Positions 50,923 through 61,062 are shown, numbered from the stretch's first letter. The stretch: DNA of 64,000 nucleotides from Akkermansia sp. (GCA_030523775.1 JAUNHW010000011.1:1-64000); one strand, 5' to 3'. Notes: generated by a model not told the origin, from the sequence alone. Made by a program: numbers and translations.

Positions 50923-53094
50923 CTACTGCTTGCGCAGGAGGTTGATTTTGTCGCGCAGCACGGCGGCCACCTCGAAATCCAGGCGTGCGGCGGCATCCTT
51001 CATCTCCTTCTCCAGGCGTTTGATGACGGTGGCGGCATCCTCCTCTCCCTCCGCGGCCAAGAGCAGGCCCTCCTCCTCATCCTCCTCGTCCGGGGTGTAG
51101 AGGCGCAGGGTGGACTGGTCTGCGCGGGCCACGGTGTGCGGGGTGATGCCGTGGGCGGTGTTGTATGCCGTTTGGGCGGCGCGGCGGCGGTCGGACTCCT
51201 CCACCAGGCGGCGGATGGAATCCGTGACCTCATCACAGAAGAGCACGCATTCGCCGTGCACGTGGCGTGCGGCGCGGCCGGCGGTCTGCACCAGGCTGGT
51301 CTCGTTGCGCAAAAAGCCCTCCTTGTCCGCATCCAGGATGCAGACGAGGGAGACCTCCGGCAGATCCAGGCCCTCTCGCAGCAGGTTGATACCCACCAGG
51401 ATGTCCACCTTGCCGGAGCGCAGCTTGCGCAGGATTTCCACACGCTCGATGGCATCCACATCCGCGTGGATGTATTCCACCTGCAGGCCCACGTTGCGCA
51501 GGTAGTCGGTCAAATCCTCCGCGGTGCGCTTGGTGAGCGTGGTCACCAGCACGCGCTCGCGCACGGAGACGCGCTGGCGGCAGAGCTCAATGGTCTTGTC
51601 TATCTGGCCATCCAGCGGCAGCAGGGTGATCTTGGGCTCCAGCAGGCCTGTGGGGCGGATGAGCTGCTCCACGATGAGCGGCTGGCCAATTCCGCGCGGG
51701 TTGAACTCATCCACGGGGGCGGAGCTTGGGTGCGGGTCCACGCGCAGCTCCGCCAGGTTGTGGAAGAAGACGCCGCGAAAACCCTCCGGGGCCTTGGTAA
51801 CGGCCTGGCTGGCCTTTTGGCTGCGGGCGTGGGTGTTGCCGCGCTTGGCCTTGAGCACGGGGATGAAGGATTTGTTGCCGGCCACGCAGTTCACGTACTC
51901 GAAGGGGCCTGGCGTGGCGCTCATGTACACCAGCTGCGCCTGGCGGGCCATGAACTCGTCGAACCGCAGCGGGCGGTTGTCCAGCGCGCTGGGCAGGCGG
52001 AAACCGTGGTCCACCAGCACCTGCTTGCGGGAGCGGTCGCCCTCGTACATGCCGCCAATCTGCGGCACGGTGGCGTGGGACTCGTCGATGATGGTGAGGT
52101 GGTCCTCCGGGAAGTAGTCCTGCAGGGTGGAGGGTGTGGAGCCGGGTGCACGGCCCGCCAGGTGGCGGGAGTAGTTCTCGATGCCCTTGCAGTAGCCGAT
52201 CTCGTTGATGAGCTCCAGGTCATAGTCCGTGCGCATCTTGAGACGCTGGGCCTCGATAAGCTTGTTCTCCCCTTCCAGCACGGCCACGCGCTGCGCGAGC
52301 TCCTGCCGGATGGACTTGATGGCGGCGAGCCGCTTTTCCGGTGCGGACACGTACTGCTTCACGGGGAAGAAGAGGTAGCTCTCCATGCGCTCCACCACGC
52401 GCCCGGTGCCCGCATCGATGAGCGAGATGCGGTCTATCTCGTCCCCGAAGAATTCCACGCGCACGGCCTCGCCGTCGCTCTGCCCGGGAAAAATTTCCAC
52501 CACGTCCCCGCGCACGCGGAAGCGCCCGCGCGCAAAGTCGTAGTCGTTGCGCTCGAACAGCAGCTCCGTCAGGCACGCTATCATGGCATCGCGGTCCATC
52601 TGCTGCCCCCGGTGGATGGAGAGGGTGAGGTTGCGGTAGTCCTCCGGCGAGCCCAGGCCGTAGATGCAGGACACGCTGGCCACCACAATGACATCCCGCC
52701 GCAGCAGGAGCGAGCGCATGGCGTTGAGGCACAGGCGGTCGATTTCCTCGTTGATGGCGCTGTCCTTCTCTATGTAGGTGTCCGTGCTGGCAATGTAGGC
52801 CTCCGGCTGGTAGTAGTCGAAATAGGAAACGAAATACTCCACCGCGTTGTGCGGGAAAAAGGCCTTCAGCTCGGAGTAGAGCTGGGCGGCAAGCGTCTTG
52901 TTGTGGGAGAGCACCAGCACCGGGCGGTCCTGCGCGGCGATGATGTTGGCCATGGTGAAGGTCTTGCCGCTGCCGGTGACGCCTAGCAGGCACTGGTGCT
53001 TGTTGCCGGCGCGCAGGGATTTCAGGAGCTTGGCGATGGCCTGCTCCTGGTCGCCGGAGGGCGTGTAATCCGTTACCAGTTGGTAGGTGCTCAT
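50923..53094 (-). CDS. uvrB: Excinuclease ABC subunit B
   Basis: 723 residues. Walker A GVTGSGKT at 38-45, the beta-hairpin YFDYYQPEAYIASTDTYIEKD, DESHATVPQ, MSATPG near 391 and ILVGINLLREGLDLPEVSLV are conserved. The C-terminal UVR motif (LEKEMKDAAARLDFEVAAVLRDKI) binds UvrC. Between MSATPG and RPTGLLEP there are about 80 residues where E. coli has about 16. This insertion includes KAKRGNTHARSQKASQ and PSSAPVDEFNPRG and accounts for the extra length. It verifies DNA damage in nucleotide excision repair. Confidence 0.98.
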   Translation of the reverse strand: MSTYQLVTDYTPSGDQEQAIAKLLKSLRAGNKHQCLLGVTGSGKTFTMANIIAAQDRPVLVLSHNKTLAAQLYSELKAFFPHNAVEYFVSYFDYYQPEAYIASTDTYIEKDSAINEEIDRLCLNAMRSLLLRRDVIVVASVSCIYGLGSPEDYRNLTLSIHRGQQMDRDAMIACLTELLFERNDYDFARGRFRVRGDVVEIFPGQSDGEAVRVEFFGDEIDRISLIDAGTGRVVERMESYLFFPVKQYVSAPEKRLAAIKSIRQELAQRVAVLEGENKLIEAQRLKMRTDYDLELINEIGYCKGIENYSRHLAGRAPGSTPSTLQDYFPEDHLTIIDESHATVPQIGGMYEGDRSRKQVLVDHGFRLPSALDNRPLRFDEFMARQAQLVYMSATPGPFEYVNCVAGNKSFIPVLKAKRGNTHARSQKASQAVTKAPEGFRGVFFHNLAELRVDPHPSSAPVDEFNPRGIGQPLIVEQLIRPTGLLEPKITLLPLDGQIDKTIELCRQRVSVRERVLVTTLTKRTAEDLTDYLRNVGLQVEYIHADVDAIERVEILRKLRSGKVDILVGINLLREGLDLPEVSLVCILDADKEGFLRNETSLVQTAGRAARHVHGECVLFCDEVTDSIRRLVEESDRRRAAQTAYNTAHGITPHTVARADQSTLRLYTPDEEDEEEGLLLAAEGEEDAATVIKRLEKEMKDAAARLDFEVAAVLRDKINLLRKQ

Positions 53095-53147
53095 GGCGCA
53101 GCGGAAACTTGACAGCGGGCGGGCGCGGCGGCACCATAGTCCGCGGA

Positions 53148-53507
53148 ATGCTCATCCCCACACAGGAGGAACGATACAGCAAAGCGGCCAAAATAACACT
53201 TCTGCTCTGCGTCATGATTCCCTGTGCCGTGGTGGCCTGGCTGGGCGGCTACCGGGATTTGCTCACGCTGCTCTTTGCGTTCCTGCAGCCCATTGCGCTG
53301 CCGCTGGCGTTCCTGGGCGTGTCTGCGGGCCTGGCCATGGGAATATCCGCGCTGCTGCAGGGCTGCGCGTTCTTCTGGCTGCTGCGCAGCCGCTGTGTGG
53401 GCAGCAAGGCCAAGCTCACCATCTGCGTGACCTGGGGCATGGCCTTTGCCGCCGCGCTGCGCTTCCTCATGGCCTGGAGCCTGTGGCGCCAGCTCACCGA
53501 AGGGTGA
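53148..53507 (+). CDS. Small polytopic membrane protein, unknown
   Basis: 119 residues from ATG 53148. Three or four hydrophobic segments are visible (ITLLLCVMIPCAVVAWLGG, LLTLLFAFLQPIALPLAFLGVSAGL, ISALLQGCAFFWLL, LTICVTWGMAFAAALRFLMAW). The N-terminus LIPTQEERYSKAAK is cytoplasmic in appearance. No family recognised. A TTGACA lies at 53109-53114 but a well-spaced -10 is unclear. Divergent from uvrB and convergent with the outer-membrane protein gene. Confidence 0.7.
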   Translation: MLIPTQEERYSKAAKITLLLCVMIPCAVVAWLGGYRDLLTLLFAFLQPIALPLAFLGVSAGLAMGISALLQGCAFFWLLRSRCVGSKAKLTICVTWGMAFAAALRFLMAWSLWRQLTEG

Positions 53508-53517
53508 GATGGACCGA

Positions 53518-53552
53518 CAGGGCGCATCCGGCAACATGCCGGATACGCCCTG
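53518..53552. terminator. Hairpin between convergent genes (terminator-like, no U-run)
   Basis: CAGGGCGCATCCGGC, loop AACAT, GCCGGATACGCCCTG: a 15-bp stem with one mismatch, midway between convergent genes. The absence of T-runs makes intrinsic termination uncertain. Confidence 0.55.
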
Positions 53553-53593
53553 CACCTCATGCGCGGCGGTGCCGCGCACCTCTTGGATTGCAA

Positions 53594-54274
53594 TCAGAAT
53601 TTGAAGGCAAACCCGGCGCGCACGCCGTGCGTGGTCTGCCGGTGGGTCTTGAAGCCGTTGTTGTTGTTTCTGGCGGTGTTGCCGGTGAACTGGTAGGCCA
53701 CAAAGAACTCCGAGCAGGGGCACAGGTTGAAACGCAAGCCCGCCTCTGCGGAATAGGCGAATCCCCAGCCGGAATCATGGCCGTAGAAGTGATAGCCGCC
53801 CCATTCTGTCTGGCGGTGCTTGGTGCTCTGGTTGCCAATGCCCGCACTCACACCGGCGTACAGGGCGGAGTGGCTGCACAGCGGGTGCGTGTAGCGGTAG
53901 CCCGGCATCAGCGTGAACGTGTGCATGCGCACGCGCGCCACCTCTCCCCAGGTCTCGCCGTCTTCCTCGTACTCTCCATCCGCCCAGGATCGCGCGCCGA
54001 ATGCGTATGCCAGGCGCAGTGTCGCCGCATGGTGGCGGTTGAATTCGTACACTCCCGTCAGGTCCACGCCGTTGGTGCGGATTTCCTTGCAGGGAGACCA
54101 GTCCTTGTAGATATCGTTTGCGGCCCAGGAGTAGAAATAGCCGATTTCAAACGCGGGACCGTCCTCCGCAACGGCTGCCTTCACGGGCTGCGGCGCGGGC
54201 GTGTCGTATATGAGACGCTGGCCCGCGAACGTGGGCAGTGCCAGCATGGCGGCAAGAATAATTGCTTTTTTCAT
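53594..54274 (-). CDS. Outer-membrane beta-barrel protein
   Basis: 226 residues from ATG 54274. The signal peptide MKKAIILAAMLALPTFAG is followed by alternating amphipathic strands (FEIGYFYSWA; ATLRLAYAFGARSW; HTFTLMPGYRYTHP; ALYAGVSAGIGNQ; GFAYSAEAGLRFNL; EFFVAYQFTGN). It ends with GVRAGFAFKF, and the terminal Phe is the usual BAM recognition residue. Size suggests an 8-10-stranded barrel of the OmpA/OmpW-like class. Cargo or function unknown. Confidence 0.83.
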   Translation of the reverse strand: MKKAIILAAMLALPTFAGQRLIYDTPAPQPVKAAVAEDGPAFEIGYFYSWAANDIYKDWSPCKEIRTNGVDLTGVYEFNRHHAATLRLAYAFGARSWADGEYEEDGETWGEVARVRMHTFTLMPGYRYTHPLCSHSALYAGVSAGIGNQSTKHRQTEWGGYHFYGHDSGWGFAYSAEAGLRFNLCPCSEFFVAYQFTGNTARNNNNGFKTHRQTTHGVRAGFAFKF

Positions 54275-54319
54275 GGTGGTAACTCGGTTGTTTCGGGGGA
54301 ACCTCTCCCCTTTGCATAC

Positions 54320-54348
54320 AACGTACCACCCGCTCACGCCGCAGTCAA
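54320..54348 (-). promoter_or_regulatory. Promoter of outer-membrane protein gene
   Basis: Minus strand TTGACT (54348-54343), 17-bp spacer, TACGTT (54325-54320), leader of about 40 nt. Confidence 0.65.
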
Positions 54349-54409
54349 GCAAATGATTCCACCGGCAGCGGGGTTGTTGGCGCCCGCAAACGGCAAATTG
54401 TAAATTTCC

Positions 54410-54438
54410 TTGACTTGCACGGGGCCCTCAGGCATACT
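54410..54438 (+). promoter_or_regulatory. SRP RNA promoter
   Basis: TTGACT (54410-54415), 17-bp spacer, CATACT (54433-54438), placing transcription start at about 54444. Confidence 0.78.
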
Positions 54439-54442
54439 GCGC

Positions 54443-54545
54443 GTGCCGTCGGGGCTCCTCGGAGGCACGGCTGGAAAACCCCGTCAGGACCGAAAGGTAG
54501 CAGCGGTATTCAGTCCGCGCTTGTCGGGGGCGGCTCCGGCGGCAC
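54443..54545 (+). ncRNA. ffs: Signal recognition particle 4.5S RNA (small bacterial type)
   Basis: About 103 nt. The apical Ffh-binding part reads CCGTCAGGACCGAAAGG then TAGCAGCGGTA, the conserved core with a GAAA tetraloop in place of the common GGAA. The 5' GTGCCG pairs with the 3' CGGCAC, which is followed by seven T acting as terminator. The promoter sits exactly upstream. It forms the SRP with Ffh for co-translational targeting to the inner membrane. Confidence 0.92.
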
Positions 54546-54605
54546 TTTTTTTGCGCATGGGCGCGGCGTTCAGGGAAATTCAGGGAAATTCGGAGCGCTT
54601 TATCC

Positions 54606-54633
54606 TTTACAGGGAACAGGGATGTGGTACAAT
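54606..54633 (+). promoter_or_regulatory. tkt promoter
   Basis: TTTACA (54606-54611), 16-bp spacer, TACAAT (54628-54633), 9 nt (CGGGGGAGC) before the ATG. Confidence 0.7.
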
Positions 54634-54642
54634 CGGGGGAGC

Positions 54643-56649
54643 ATGAACACGGACATACTTCAAAAGGCGGCAAACGAGGCCAGGGGACTTGCAATTGATG
54701 CCATTTTCGACCGGGCATCGGGCCACATGGGGCTGCCTTTGGGGTGCGCGGAGATAGGCGCGGTGCTGTTCGGCGGGCTGCTGCGGGTGAATCCCGCGGA
54801 ACCGCGCTGGCTCAACCGTGACCGCTTCATCCTCTCCGGCGGGCACGGCTCCATGTTCCTGTACGCCTGGCTGCACCTGAGCGGGTTCCCGCTGAGCATG
54901 GACGATGTGAAAGGGTTCCGCGTGAAAGGCTCCCGCACGCCGGGGCACCCGGAATACAACCCCGCCATCGGCGTGGAATGCACCACCGGGCCGCTCGGCC
55001 AGGGTATCGCCAATGCCGTGGGATTCGCCATCTCCGCCAAGCACGCCGCCGCGCGCTTCAACACGCCGGAGCATGAAATCTTCTCTCAAAACGTCTACTG
55101 CCTGGCGGGCGACGGCTGCATCCAGGAGGGCATCTCCCGCGAGGCCGCCGCCATTGCCGGCCGCCTGCAGCTGGACAACCTGACGGTCATCTACGATGCC
55201 AACGGCATCACGCTGGACGCCGTGACGGAAAAGACGCAAATCGACGATGTGGCGGCGGGCTTCCGCTCCCACGGGTGGGATGCCTACACCGTGGACGGCC
55301 ACAACCTGGAGGAAGTGGCGGAAGTGCTGCGCGTGTGCAGCCTGGAGCGCAACGGCCGCCCCAAGCTGGTGATTGCCAAGACCGTGGTGGCCAAGGGCGT
55401 GCCCGGAATCGAGGGCACCACCAAGGGCCACGGCGAGGGCGGCGCCAAACTCTGGAAAGAGGCCCACGCCAACTGGGGCCTGCCGGAACAGCAGTACTAC
55501 GTTTCGGATGAGGTGCGCGCCTACATGGCCGACCTCAAGGCGCAGCGCGAGGCCTCCTACGCAGAATGGAAGGAAGTGTACGACGCCTGGCGCGCCGCCA
55601 ACCCGGAGAAGGCGGCAGAGCTGGATTCCGGCGTGGAGCTGGCCGCACACGGCCTGAGCCCGGAGGAAAGTAGCGCGCTCATCCCGGAATTCCCGGCGGA
55701 CACCAAGGCCGCCACCCGTGTTTCCGGCGCAGAGGCGGAGAACGCCCTGGCCGCCAAGAACCCCGGGTTCCTCTCCACCAGCGCGGATCTCTTCTCCTCC
55801 AACAAGAACTATCTCAAGGGCGCGGGCGACTTCTCCCCGGAAGACTACGCCGGCCGCAACTTCTGGTTCGGCATCCGCGAGCACGCCATGGGCGCCATCT
55901 GCAACGGCATTGCCTACGATGGCCTCTTCCGCGTCTCCGCCGGAACCTTCTGCGTGTTTGTGGACTACATGCGCGCCTCCATCCGCGTGGCCGCGCTGGC
56001 CCACCTGCCCGTCTCCTACGTGCTCACGCACGATTCCGTGGCCGTGGGCGAGGACGGCCCCACCCACCAGCCCGTGGAAACCGTCTCCGGCCTGCGCGTC
56101 ATCCCCAACCTGGACGTGGTGCGCCCCGCGGACGAGGAGGAGGCCGCCGGCGCGTGGATGTGCGCCCTGGAGCGCAACAACGGCCCCACCGCCCTCATCC
56201 TCACCCGCCAGAACGTGCCCAGCCTCACCTCATCCATCGAGATATCCGCCGCCACGCGCCGCCAGGGCACACTCAAGGGCGCATACGTGGCCCTGCACGA
56301 GCAGACCGCAGAGCCCGGCCTCATCATCATCGCCTCCGGCTCGGAGGTGCTGCTGGCGCTGGAAGCGGCCAAACAGATAGGCCCCCACGTGCGCGTGGTG
56401 TCCATGCCCTCCATGTTCCGCTTCAACAACCAGCCCGCATCCTACCGGGAATCCGTGCTGCCCGCATCCTGCGAGCGCCGCATTGCCGTGGAAGCCGGCA
56501 AGACCGACCTCTGGTACCGCTACGTGGGACCCAAGGGAACCATCATCGGCATCGACAACTTCGGCTTCTCCGCCCCCGGCCCGCAGGTGCTCTCCGAACT
56601 CGGCATGAACGTGGACAACATCGTCCGCACCGCCGCGGAACTGCATTGA
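54643..56649 (+). CDS. tkt: Transketolase
   Basis: 668 residues. The thiamine diphosphate region reads [21 protein letters not shown] ... [40 protein letters not shown] and the pyrimidine-domain segments [36 protein letters not shown] (read as [14 protein letters not shown]) and [14 protein letters not shown] are typical. It exchanges two-carbon units in the pentose phosphate pathway. It stands alone, following the SRP RNA on the same strand. A dispersed-repeat copy follows its stop codon. Confidence 0.97.
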   Translation: MNTDILQKAANEARGLAIDAIFDRASGHMGLPLGCAEIGAVLFGGLLRVNPAEPRWLNRDRFILSGGHGSMFLYAWLHLSGFPLSMDDVKGFRVKGSRTPGHPEYNPAIGVECTTGPLGQGIANAVGFAISAKHAAARFNTPEHEIFSQNVYCLAGDGCIQEGISREAAAIAGRLQLDNLTVIYDANGITLDAVTEKTQIDDVAAGFRSHGWDAYTVDGHNLEEVAEVLRVCSLERNGRPKLVIAKTVVAKGVPGIEGTTKGHGEGGAKLWKEAHANWGLPEQQYYVSDEVRAYMADLKAQREASYAEWKEVYDAWRAANPEKAAELDSGVELAAHGLSPEESSALIPEFPADTKAATRVSGAEAENALAAKNPGFLSTSADLFSSNKNYLKGAGDFSPEDYAGRNFWFGIREHAMGAICNGIAYDGLFRVSAGTFCVFVDYMRASIRVAALAHLPVSYVLTHDSVAVGEDGPTHQPVETVSGLRVIPNLDVVRPADEEEAAGAWMCALERNNGPTALILTRQNVPSLTSSIEISAATRRQGTLKGAYVALHEQTAEPGLIIIASGSEVLLALEAAKQIGPHVRVVSMPSMFRFNNQPASYRESVLPASCERRIAVEAGKTDLWYRYVGPKGTIIGIDNFGFSAPGPQVLSELGMNVDNIVRTAAELH

Positions 56650-56650
56650 A

Positions 56651-56681
56651 ATTTACAATTGACGATTGACAATTTGTAAAT
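56651..56681. repeat. Dispersed repeat copy (ATTTACAATTGACGATTGAC type)
   Basis: It matches the terminal arms of the 33011-33223 element minus one TTTACAA unit, starting two bases after the tkt stop codon. A short relic (CAAATTGTAAAT) is at 54395-54406. Confidence 0.8.
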
Positions 56682-56708
56682 CACAGCCGTCCCGTAACGC
56701 GCCGTGCG

Positions 56709-57653
56709 TTATGAGGCGGCAGAGTTTTTCGGCAGGAAATAACCGCGCTGCCTCTCGCTGATGGGCAGGCCCACGAGCTGCATGACGCGCAGCATCTCCT
56801 CCCACAGGCGGCGGCGCTCCGCCAGATCGCTGGTGCGCAGCAGGTAACTGGGGTGGTGGGTGACCACCACGGGCACGCCGCGGTAGGAGTTGTCCCCGCC
56901 CTGGTAGTCGGAGAGCGGCAGGTTGCCGCGCTGCAGCAGCGCGCGCGCCACCAGCACGCCGAAAGCCACGATGACCTTGGGTTTCACCAGCGCCATCTCG
57001 AAATCCAGCACGGGCAGGCAGGCGCGGATTTCCGGCTCGGAGGGCGTGCGCGTGCTGAAGGTTTGCCGCGGCTGGGAGGGACGGAACTTCACCAGCGGGG
57101 TCAGGTACACATCCGCACGGGTGAGCCCCATGGCCTTGAGCATGCCGTCCAGTTTCTCCCCGGCCTCTCCCTGCAGGGGGTGACCCGCCTTTTCGTCCTG
57201 GTAGCCGGGGGCATCCGTCACCATCATGATATCAGCCTGCGTGTTGCCCTCCCCAAAGACCGGGGTGGCGCGCAGGGTGCCCAGCTTGCGTATGGGTTCC
57301 CACGCGGGCAGCGCCGTACGCATGGCCTGCCAGGCCTCCTGCACGTTGCTGCAGGGGGGACGGAACGCCGGAACGGCCGGGGCAACCTCCTCTGCGGGGG
57401 CATCGTCCAGGCTCCGGCGCACATCGTTGAAATCCGCCGGGGCTTCCTCCTCCGCGGCGGGTTCCAGGGGTGCGGATGCAGGAGCCGGCGCGAGGGCCGC
57501 GTCTTGCGACGGCAGCACGCGGGGCACACCGCGGCGCGCGGCCAGCATCCACTCGCGCAGTATCTTGCGCGCTCCCTCATCCACGGGCGCGCGCAGGATG
57601 CCCCGCATCTGCAGGGACCCCAGGTAGCCCATTACCATGTCGCGCGCTTCCAT
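56709..57653 (-). CDS. Uracil-DNA glycosylase family 4-like protein lacking most Fe-S cysteines
   Basis: 314 residues from ATG 57653; GTG 57659 is an alternative. Residues 1-130 are a poorly conserved Pro/Ala-rich extension. The UDG fold follows with VTDAPGYQDEKAGHPLQGEAGEKLDGMLKAMGL (read as DAPGYQDEKAGHPL, then GEAGEKLDGML), VYLTPLVKFRPSQ, IVAFGVLVARALL and THHPSYLLR. Family 4 enzymes hold a 4Fe-4S cluster with four cysteines. Here the N-terminal C-x2-C is missing and KCRPP reads KFRPS; only the ACLPVL cysteine remains. It may be a cluster-free glycosylase. It lies 23 bp downstream of parE on the same strand. Confidence 0.82.
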   Translation of the reverse strand: MEARDMVMGYLGSLQMRGILRAPVDEGARKILREWMLAARRGVPRVLPSQDAALAPAPASAPLEPAAEEEAPADFNDVRRSLDDAPAEEVAPAVPAFRPPCSNVQEAWQAMRTALPAWEPIRKLGTLRATPVFGEGNTQADIMMVTDAPGYQDEKAGHPLQGEAGEKLDGMLKAMGLTRADVYLTPLVKFRPSQPRQTFSTRTPSEPEIRACLPVLDFEMALVKPKVIVAFGVLVARALLQRGNLPLSDYQGGDNSYRGVPVVVTHHPSYLLRTSDLAERRRLWEEMLRVMQLVGLPISERQRGYFLPKNSAAS

Positions 57654-57676
57654 TTTCACAGATAGCTATCGTTTCG

Positions 57677-59530
57677 TTATGCCAAATCTTCTTCCACGAT
57701 GAGGTTGTCGACGATGTACTGGCGCCTGTCGTCCGTGTTGGTACCCATGTAGAAGCGGAGGATTTCCTTGAGGTTGTGGGCGTTTTCCAGGGAGACCTCC
57801 TCCAGGCGGATGTCATCGCCGATGAAGCCCTTGAACTCGTCGGGCGAGATTTCGCCGAGCCCCTTGAATCGCGTGATTTCGGGTGACTTGCCGAGCTGCT
57901 CCACGGCGGCGTCGCGCTCGGACTCGGAGTAGCAGTAGACGGTTTTCTGCTTGTTGCGCACGCGGAAGAGCGGGGTTTGCAGGATGAAGAGGTGCCCCTC
58001 GCGGATGAGTTCCGGGAAGTACTGGATGAAGAAGGTGAGCAGCAGCAGGCGGATGTGCATGCCGTCCACATCCGCATCCGTGGCGATGACGACCTTGTTG
58101 TAGCGCAGGTCCTCGATGCTGCGGTCGATGTTGAGCGCGAGGTGCAGGAAGTCCAGCTCCTCGTTGCACTTTTCCTCAAAGAGGGCGGCGCGTTTCATGC
58201 CGAAGCTGTTGGCGGGCTTGCCGCGCAGGGAGAACACGGCCTGCGTCTCTGCATCCCGCGCGGTGGTGATGGAGCCGGATGCGGAGTCGCCCTCCGTGAT
58301 GAAGAGCATGGTTTCCGCGGCGCGCTTGTGCTTGGTGTCGTAATGCACGCGGCAGTCGCGCAGCTTGCGGGTGTGCACCTTGGCCTTCTTGGCGCGGTCG
58401 CGCGCCACCTTGCCGGTGACCCCGGCCACCTCCTTGCGGGTTTTCTCGCTGTCCTTGATCTTGTCCTCTATGGCGGCGGCGATTTCCGGGTTGCGGTGCA
58501 GGTAGTTGTCCAGCTCGCGGCCCAGGAAGTTGAGCACAAAGGTGCGGATGGTTTCCTTGTCCGGCCCCATGGTGTTGCTGCCGAGCTTGGTCTTGGTCTG
58601 GGACTCGAAGACGGGTTCTATCACCTTCAGGCTGATGGCGGCCTGGATGCCGGCGCGGGTGTCGGCGGCCTCGTAGTTCTTCTTGTAGAAGCCCTGCAGG
58701 GTCTTGGCGATGGCCTCGCGGAAGGCGGCCTGGTGGGTGCCGCCCATGGTGGTGTGCTGGCCGTTCACAAAGGAGTAGTACTCCTCGCCGTACTGGTCGC
58801 CGTGGGTGATGGCCACCTCGATGTCGTCGCCCACCAGGTGAATGGGCTCGTAGAGCGGCTCCTCTTTCATCTCCTCCTTCAGCAGGTCCAGCAGGCCGTT
58901 CTTTGAGTTGATGTTGCGTCCGTTCAGGCAGATGGTGAGCCCGGTGTTCAGGTAGCAGTAGTAGCGGCACATGCGCTCCACGAACTCCGGGTTGAACGCC
59001 GCGTTGGGGGCAAAGATGGTGCGGTCCACGCGGAAGGCCACGCGGGTGCCGTCCGGCTCCGTGTTCTTGCGGGTGGAGTCGCTGCCTTTCACGAGGACGC
59101 CCTGCTCAAAGCGCATGCGGCGCGTCTTGCCCTCGCGGTACGCCTGGATTTCAAATTCCTCGGAAAGGGCGTTCACGGCCTTGATGCCCACGCCGTTGAG
59201 GCCCACGGATTTCTTGAAGGCCTCGCCGTCGTACTTGCCGCCGGTGTTGATTTTGGCGGCGCACTCGTAGAGCTTGCCCAGCGGGATGCCGCGCCCGAAG
59301 TCGCGCACCTCGCACAGGCCGTCCCCGCTGATGTTCACCAGGATTTTCTTCCCCACCCCCATCACAAACTCGTCTATCGAGTTGTCGATCACCTCCTTGA
59401 GCAGCACGTACAGGCCGTCGTCCGCCATGGTGCCGTCCCCAAGCTTGCCGATGTACATGCCGGGGCGCAGGCGGATGTGCTCCCGCCAGTCCAGCGACAT
59501 GATGTCCTTCTCCGTGTAGTTGCCTTCCAT
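57677..59530 (-). CDS. parE: DNA topoisomerase IV subunit B (ParE) / GyrB-type ATPase subunit
   Basis: 617 residues from ATG 59530, supported by a promoter 7 nt upstream. The GHKL ATPase has [33 protein letters not shown] and [18 protein letters not shown]. The TOPRIM part has [22 protein letters not shown] and [15 protein letters not shown]. The length and IGKLGDG segment favour ParE over GyrB, which is usually longer. With ParC it decatenates daughter chromosomes; parC is not in the window. It is followed by the uracil-DNA-glycosylase-like gene. Confidence 0.9.
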   Translation of the reverse strand: MEGNYTEKDIMSLDWREHIRLRPGMYIGKLGDGTMADDGLYVLLKEVIDNSIDEFVMGVGKKILVNISGDGLCEVRDFGRGIPLGKLYECAAKINTGGKYDGEAFKKSVGLNGVGIKAVNALSEEFEIQAYREGKTRRMRFEQGVLVKGSDSTRKNTEPDGTRVAFRVDRTIFAPNAAFNPEFVERMCRYYCYLNTGLTICLNGRNINSKNGLLDLLKEEMKEEPLYEPIHLVGDDIEVAITHGDQYGEEYYSFVNGQHTTMGGTHQAAFREAIAKTLQGFYKKNYEAADTRAGIQAAISLKVIEPVFESQTKTKLGSNTMGPDKETIRTFVLNFLGRELDNYLHRNPEIAAAIEDKIKDSEKTRKEVAGVTGKVARDRAKKAKVHTRKLRDCRVHYDTKHKRAAETMLFITEGDSASGSITTARDAETQAVFSLRGKPANSFGMKRAALFEEKCNEELDFLHLALNIDRSIEDLRYNKVVIATDADVDGMHIRLLLLTFFIQYFPELIREGHLFILQTPLFRVRNKQKTVYCYSESERDAAVEQLGKSPEITRFKGLGEISPDEFKGFIGDDIRLEEVSLENAHNLKEILRFYMGTNTDDRRQYIVDNLIVEEDLA

Positions 59531-59537
59531 CGCGCGC

Positions 59538-59566
59538 ATTGTACCACACCCCCCGCCAAGCTTCAA
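59538..59566 (-). promoter_or_regulatory. parE promoter
   Basis: Minus strand TTGAAG (59566-59561), 17-bp spacer, TACAAT (59543-59538), 7 nt before ATG 59530. An earlier in-frame ATG at 59539 lies inside the -10 box and so is excluded as a start from this promoter. Confidence 0.72.
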
Positions 59567-59594
59567 GCGCGGGAAACAAATGATGGCGCGCGCG

Positions 59595-60779
59595 CTATCC
59601 CATGATAGGCGCCGCCACCTCCCCGTACATTTCCTCCGGGGTGGGTTCTTCCTCCTCCGGGGCGGCCTCTGTGATGGAGGGGAGGTAGGCCGCGGCAAAG
59701 AGCGCCGCCGCCAGCACCAGGGCGGGGATGAACAGGCGGCTGCGGCGCGGCAGGGGCTGCTCCGCCGGCAGGGTGGACGGCAGCTCCGCATCCGGCGGCA
59801 GCGTGATTCCCGAGGCCTGCCCGCGCGTGAAAAGCACGCGGCAGGTCTCGCCGCGCCCCACGGTTTCCACCTGGTCCAGCCCGGTCACGGCCCAGGAGCC
59901 CTCACCCCCCAGGGCCAGCAGGCGCTGCCCCTCCGTGTCGAACAGGTAGCTGCGGCAGCGCGACCGCTGCGCCCTGGGCGTGGAGCCGGCGCGCAGCAGC
60001 ACCCGCCCGGGGTGGAGCAGGTAGATGAACGGTATCCACAGGCCGAACGCCAGAACAACCAATTGAACGCACATGGCCGAATCCATGCCCAATTCCCCAT
60101 ATGAAAACACGTTCCCCGCATACCAGCCGAAAAACGCCAGCACGGCGCAGCGGATGAGCACGACCCAGAGGGACGTGCTGCGCACCGCCGTCATGTCCGC
60201 GGCCTCCGACCTCTGCGCGCGGGTGAGCTCCAGCGGGTGCGCGGCGGCGGCATCCAGCGGCGGCGGCAGAAGTGCCCCGCCCTCCTTCCCGGCCCGCTGC
60301 TGCAGCTCGCGCAGCAGCTCGGTGCGCTGTTCCGCCTCCAGCCCGTACATGGCGAGCACCAGCATGCGCGTGGGGGTCTGGAATCCCAGCATGGTGTCCC
60401 TGCGGTACAGCTGCGCACGCGACACCAGCGGCCAGGGGTAGTACACGGATGAACGCGTGGCGGGGGTCTCCAGCATCAGGCCGCCGTCCTCCACCGTGAC
60501 CAGTGTTTCCCGCCCGCCGAAAACCGGCACCTGCAGCCGCGCATACCGCCGCAACGCCGAGCGCCACATGAGTTCCACCGCCACCAGCACCACGGTGAAA
60601 ATCCCTGCCGTCACCCAGAGCATCTCCTTGGGAAAATCCAGGACCTCGCGGAAAATGACCAAACCCAGCACAAAAATCCCTACCAGGATGAGCCGCGCGC
60701 GGCGCAGCTGCCCCTGCCCCGCTTCCACCAGCATACGCTCCAGCTCTTCCCCCTCCGGGTATCGTGTCCTGTACACCAT
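59595..60779 (-). CDS. Polytopic membrane protein of unknown function
   Basis: 394 residues. Two spans near the N-terminus ([34 protein letters not shown]) are followed by a soluble segment with [23 protein letters not shown] that weakly recalls YcxB-like domains. Further spans occur near residues 205-223 and 236-258, then a second soluble region and a last span near 350-367 ([19 protein letters not shown]) with an acidic tail. The two halves could be a duplication of a span-pair plus PH-like domain. No function can be assigned. Confidence 0.75.
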   Translation of the reverse strand: MVYRTRYPEGEELERMLVEAGQGQLRRARLILVGIFVLGLVIFREVLDFPKEMLWVTAGIFTVVLVAVELMWRSALRRYARLQVPVFGGRETLVTVEDGGLMLETPATRSSVYYPWPLVSRAQLYRRDTMLGFQTPTRMLVLAMYGLEAEQRTELLRELQQRAGKEGGALLPPPLDAAAAHPLELTRAQRSEAADMTAVRSTSLWVVLIRCAVLAFFGWYAGNVFSYGELGMDSAMCVQLVVLAFGLWIPFIYLLHPGRVLLRAGSTPRAQRSRCRSYLFDTEGQRLLALGGEGSWAVTGLDQVETVGRGETCRVLFTRGQASGITLPPDAELPSTLPAEQPLPRRSRLFIPALVLAAALFAAAYLPSITEAAPEEEEPTPEEMYGEVAAPIMG

Positions 60780-60785
60780 GCCGAC

Positions 60786-60814
60786 ATCCTAGCGAAAACC
60801 CGCACCGGCGTCAA
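60786..60814 (-). promoter_or_regulatory. Promoter of the 394-residue membrane protein gene
   Basis: Minus strand TTGACG (60814-60809), 17-bp spacer, TAGGAT (60791-60786), 6 nt before ATG 60779. Confidence 0.72.
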
Positions 60815-61028
60815 TCCGTATTTGCAATTCCCTCATGGATGGCCCCTTGCGGTATCTTGAAAACATAGTTTCATGATAGGGGCCTGTTTGATGAAAACAC
60901 GCCTTCATTTCCATCCGTGCCGCCTCTCCTGCCTCCCAAACACCCCGCACCTTTGCATCAAAAATGCCACATATCATGAAAGTATCATTGCAAGATATTT
61001 CAACCGGCTTACAACGAAGGAATTGCAT
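60815..61028. other. Intergenic stretch with no supported gene
   Basis: AT-richer than the surroundings. Short open frames exist on both strands but lack ribosome-binding sites and resemble no family. Small dyads such as CATAGTTTCATGATAG are visible; nothing else is recognised. Confidence 0.5.
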
Positions 61029-61062
61029 AAAAGGCCCGCGCAGGCTTGGAGCCTGGCGGGCC
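61029..61062 (-). terminator. Terminator of the EF-hand gene
   Basis: Minus strand GGCCCGCCAGGCT, loop, AGCCTGCGCGGGCC, then TTTTA. It lies about 27 bp beyond the stop codon at 61089. Confidence 0.85.
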
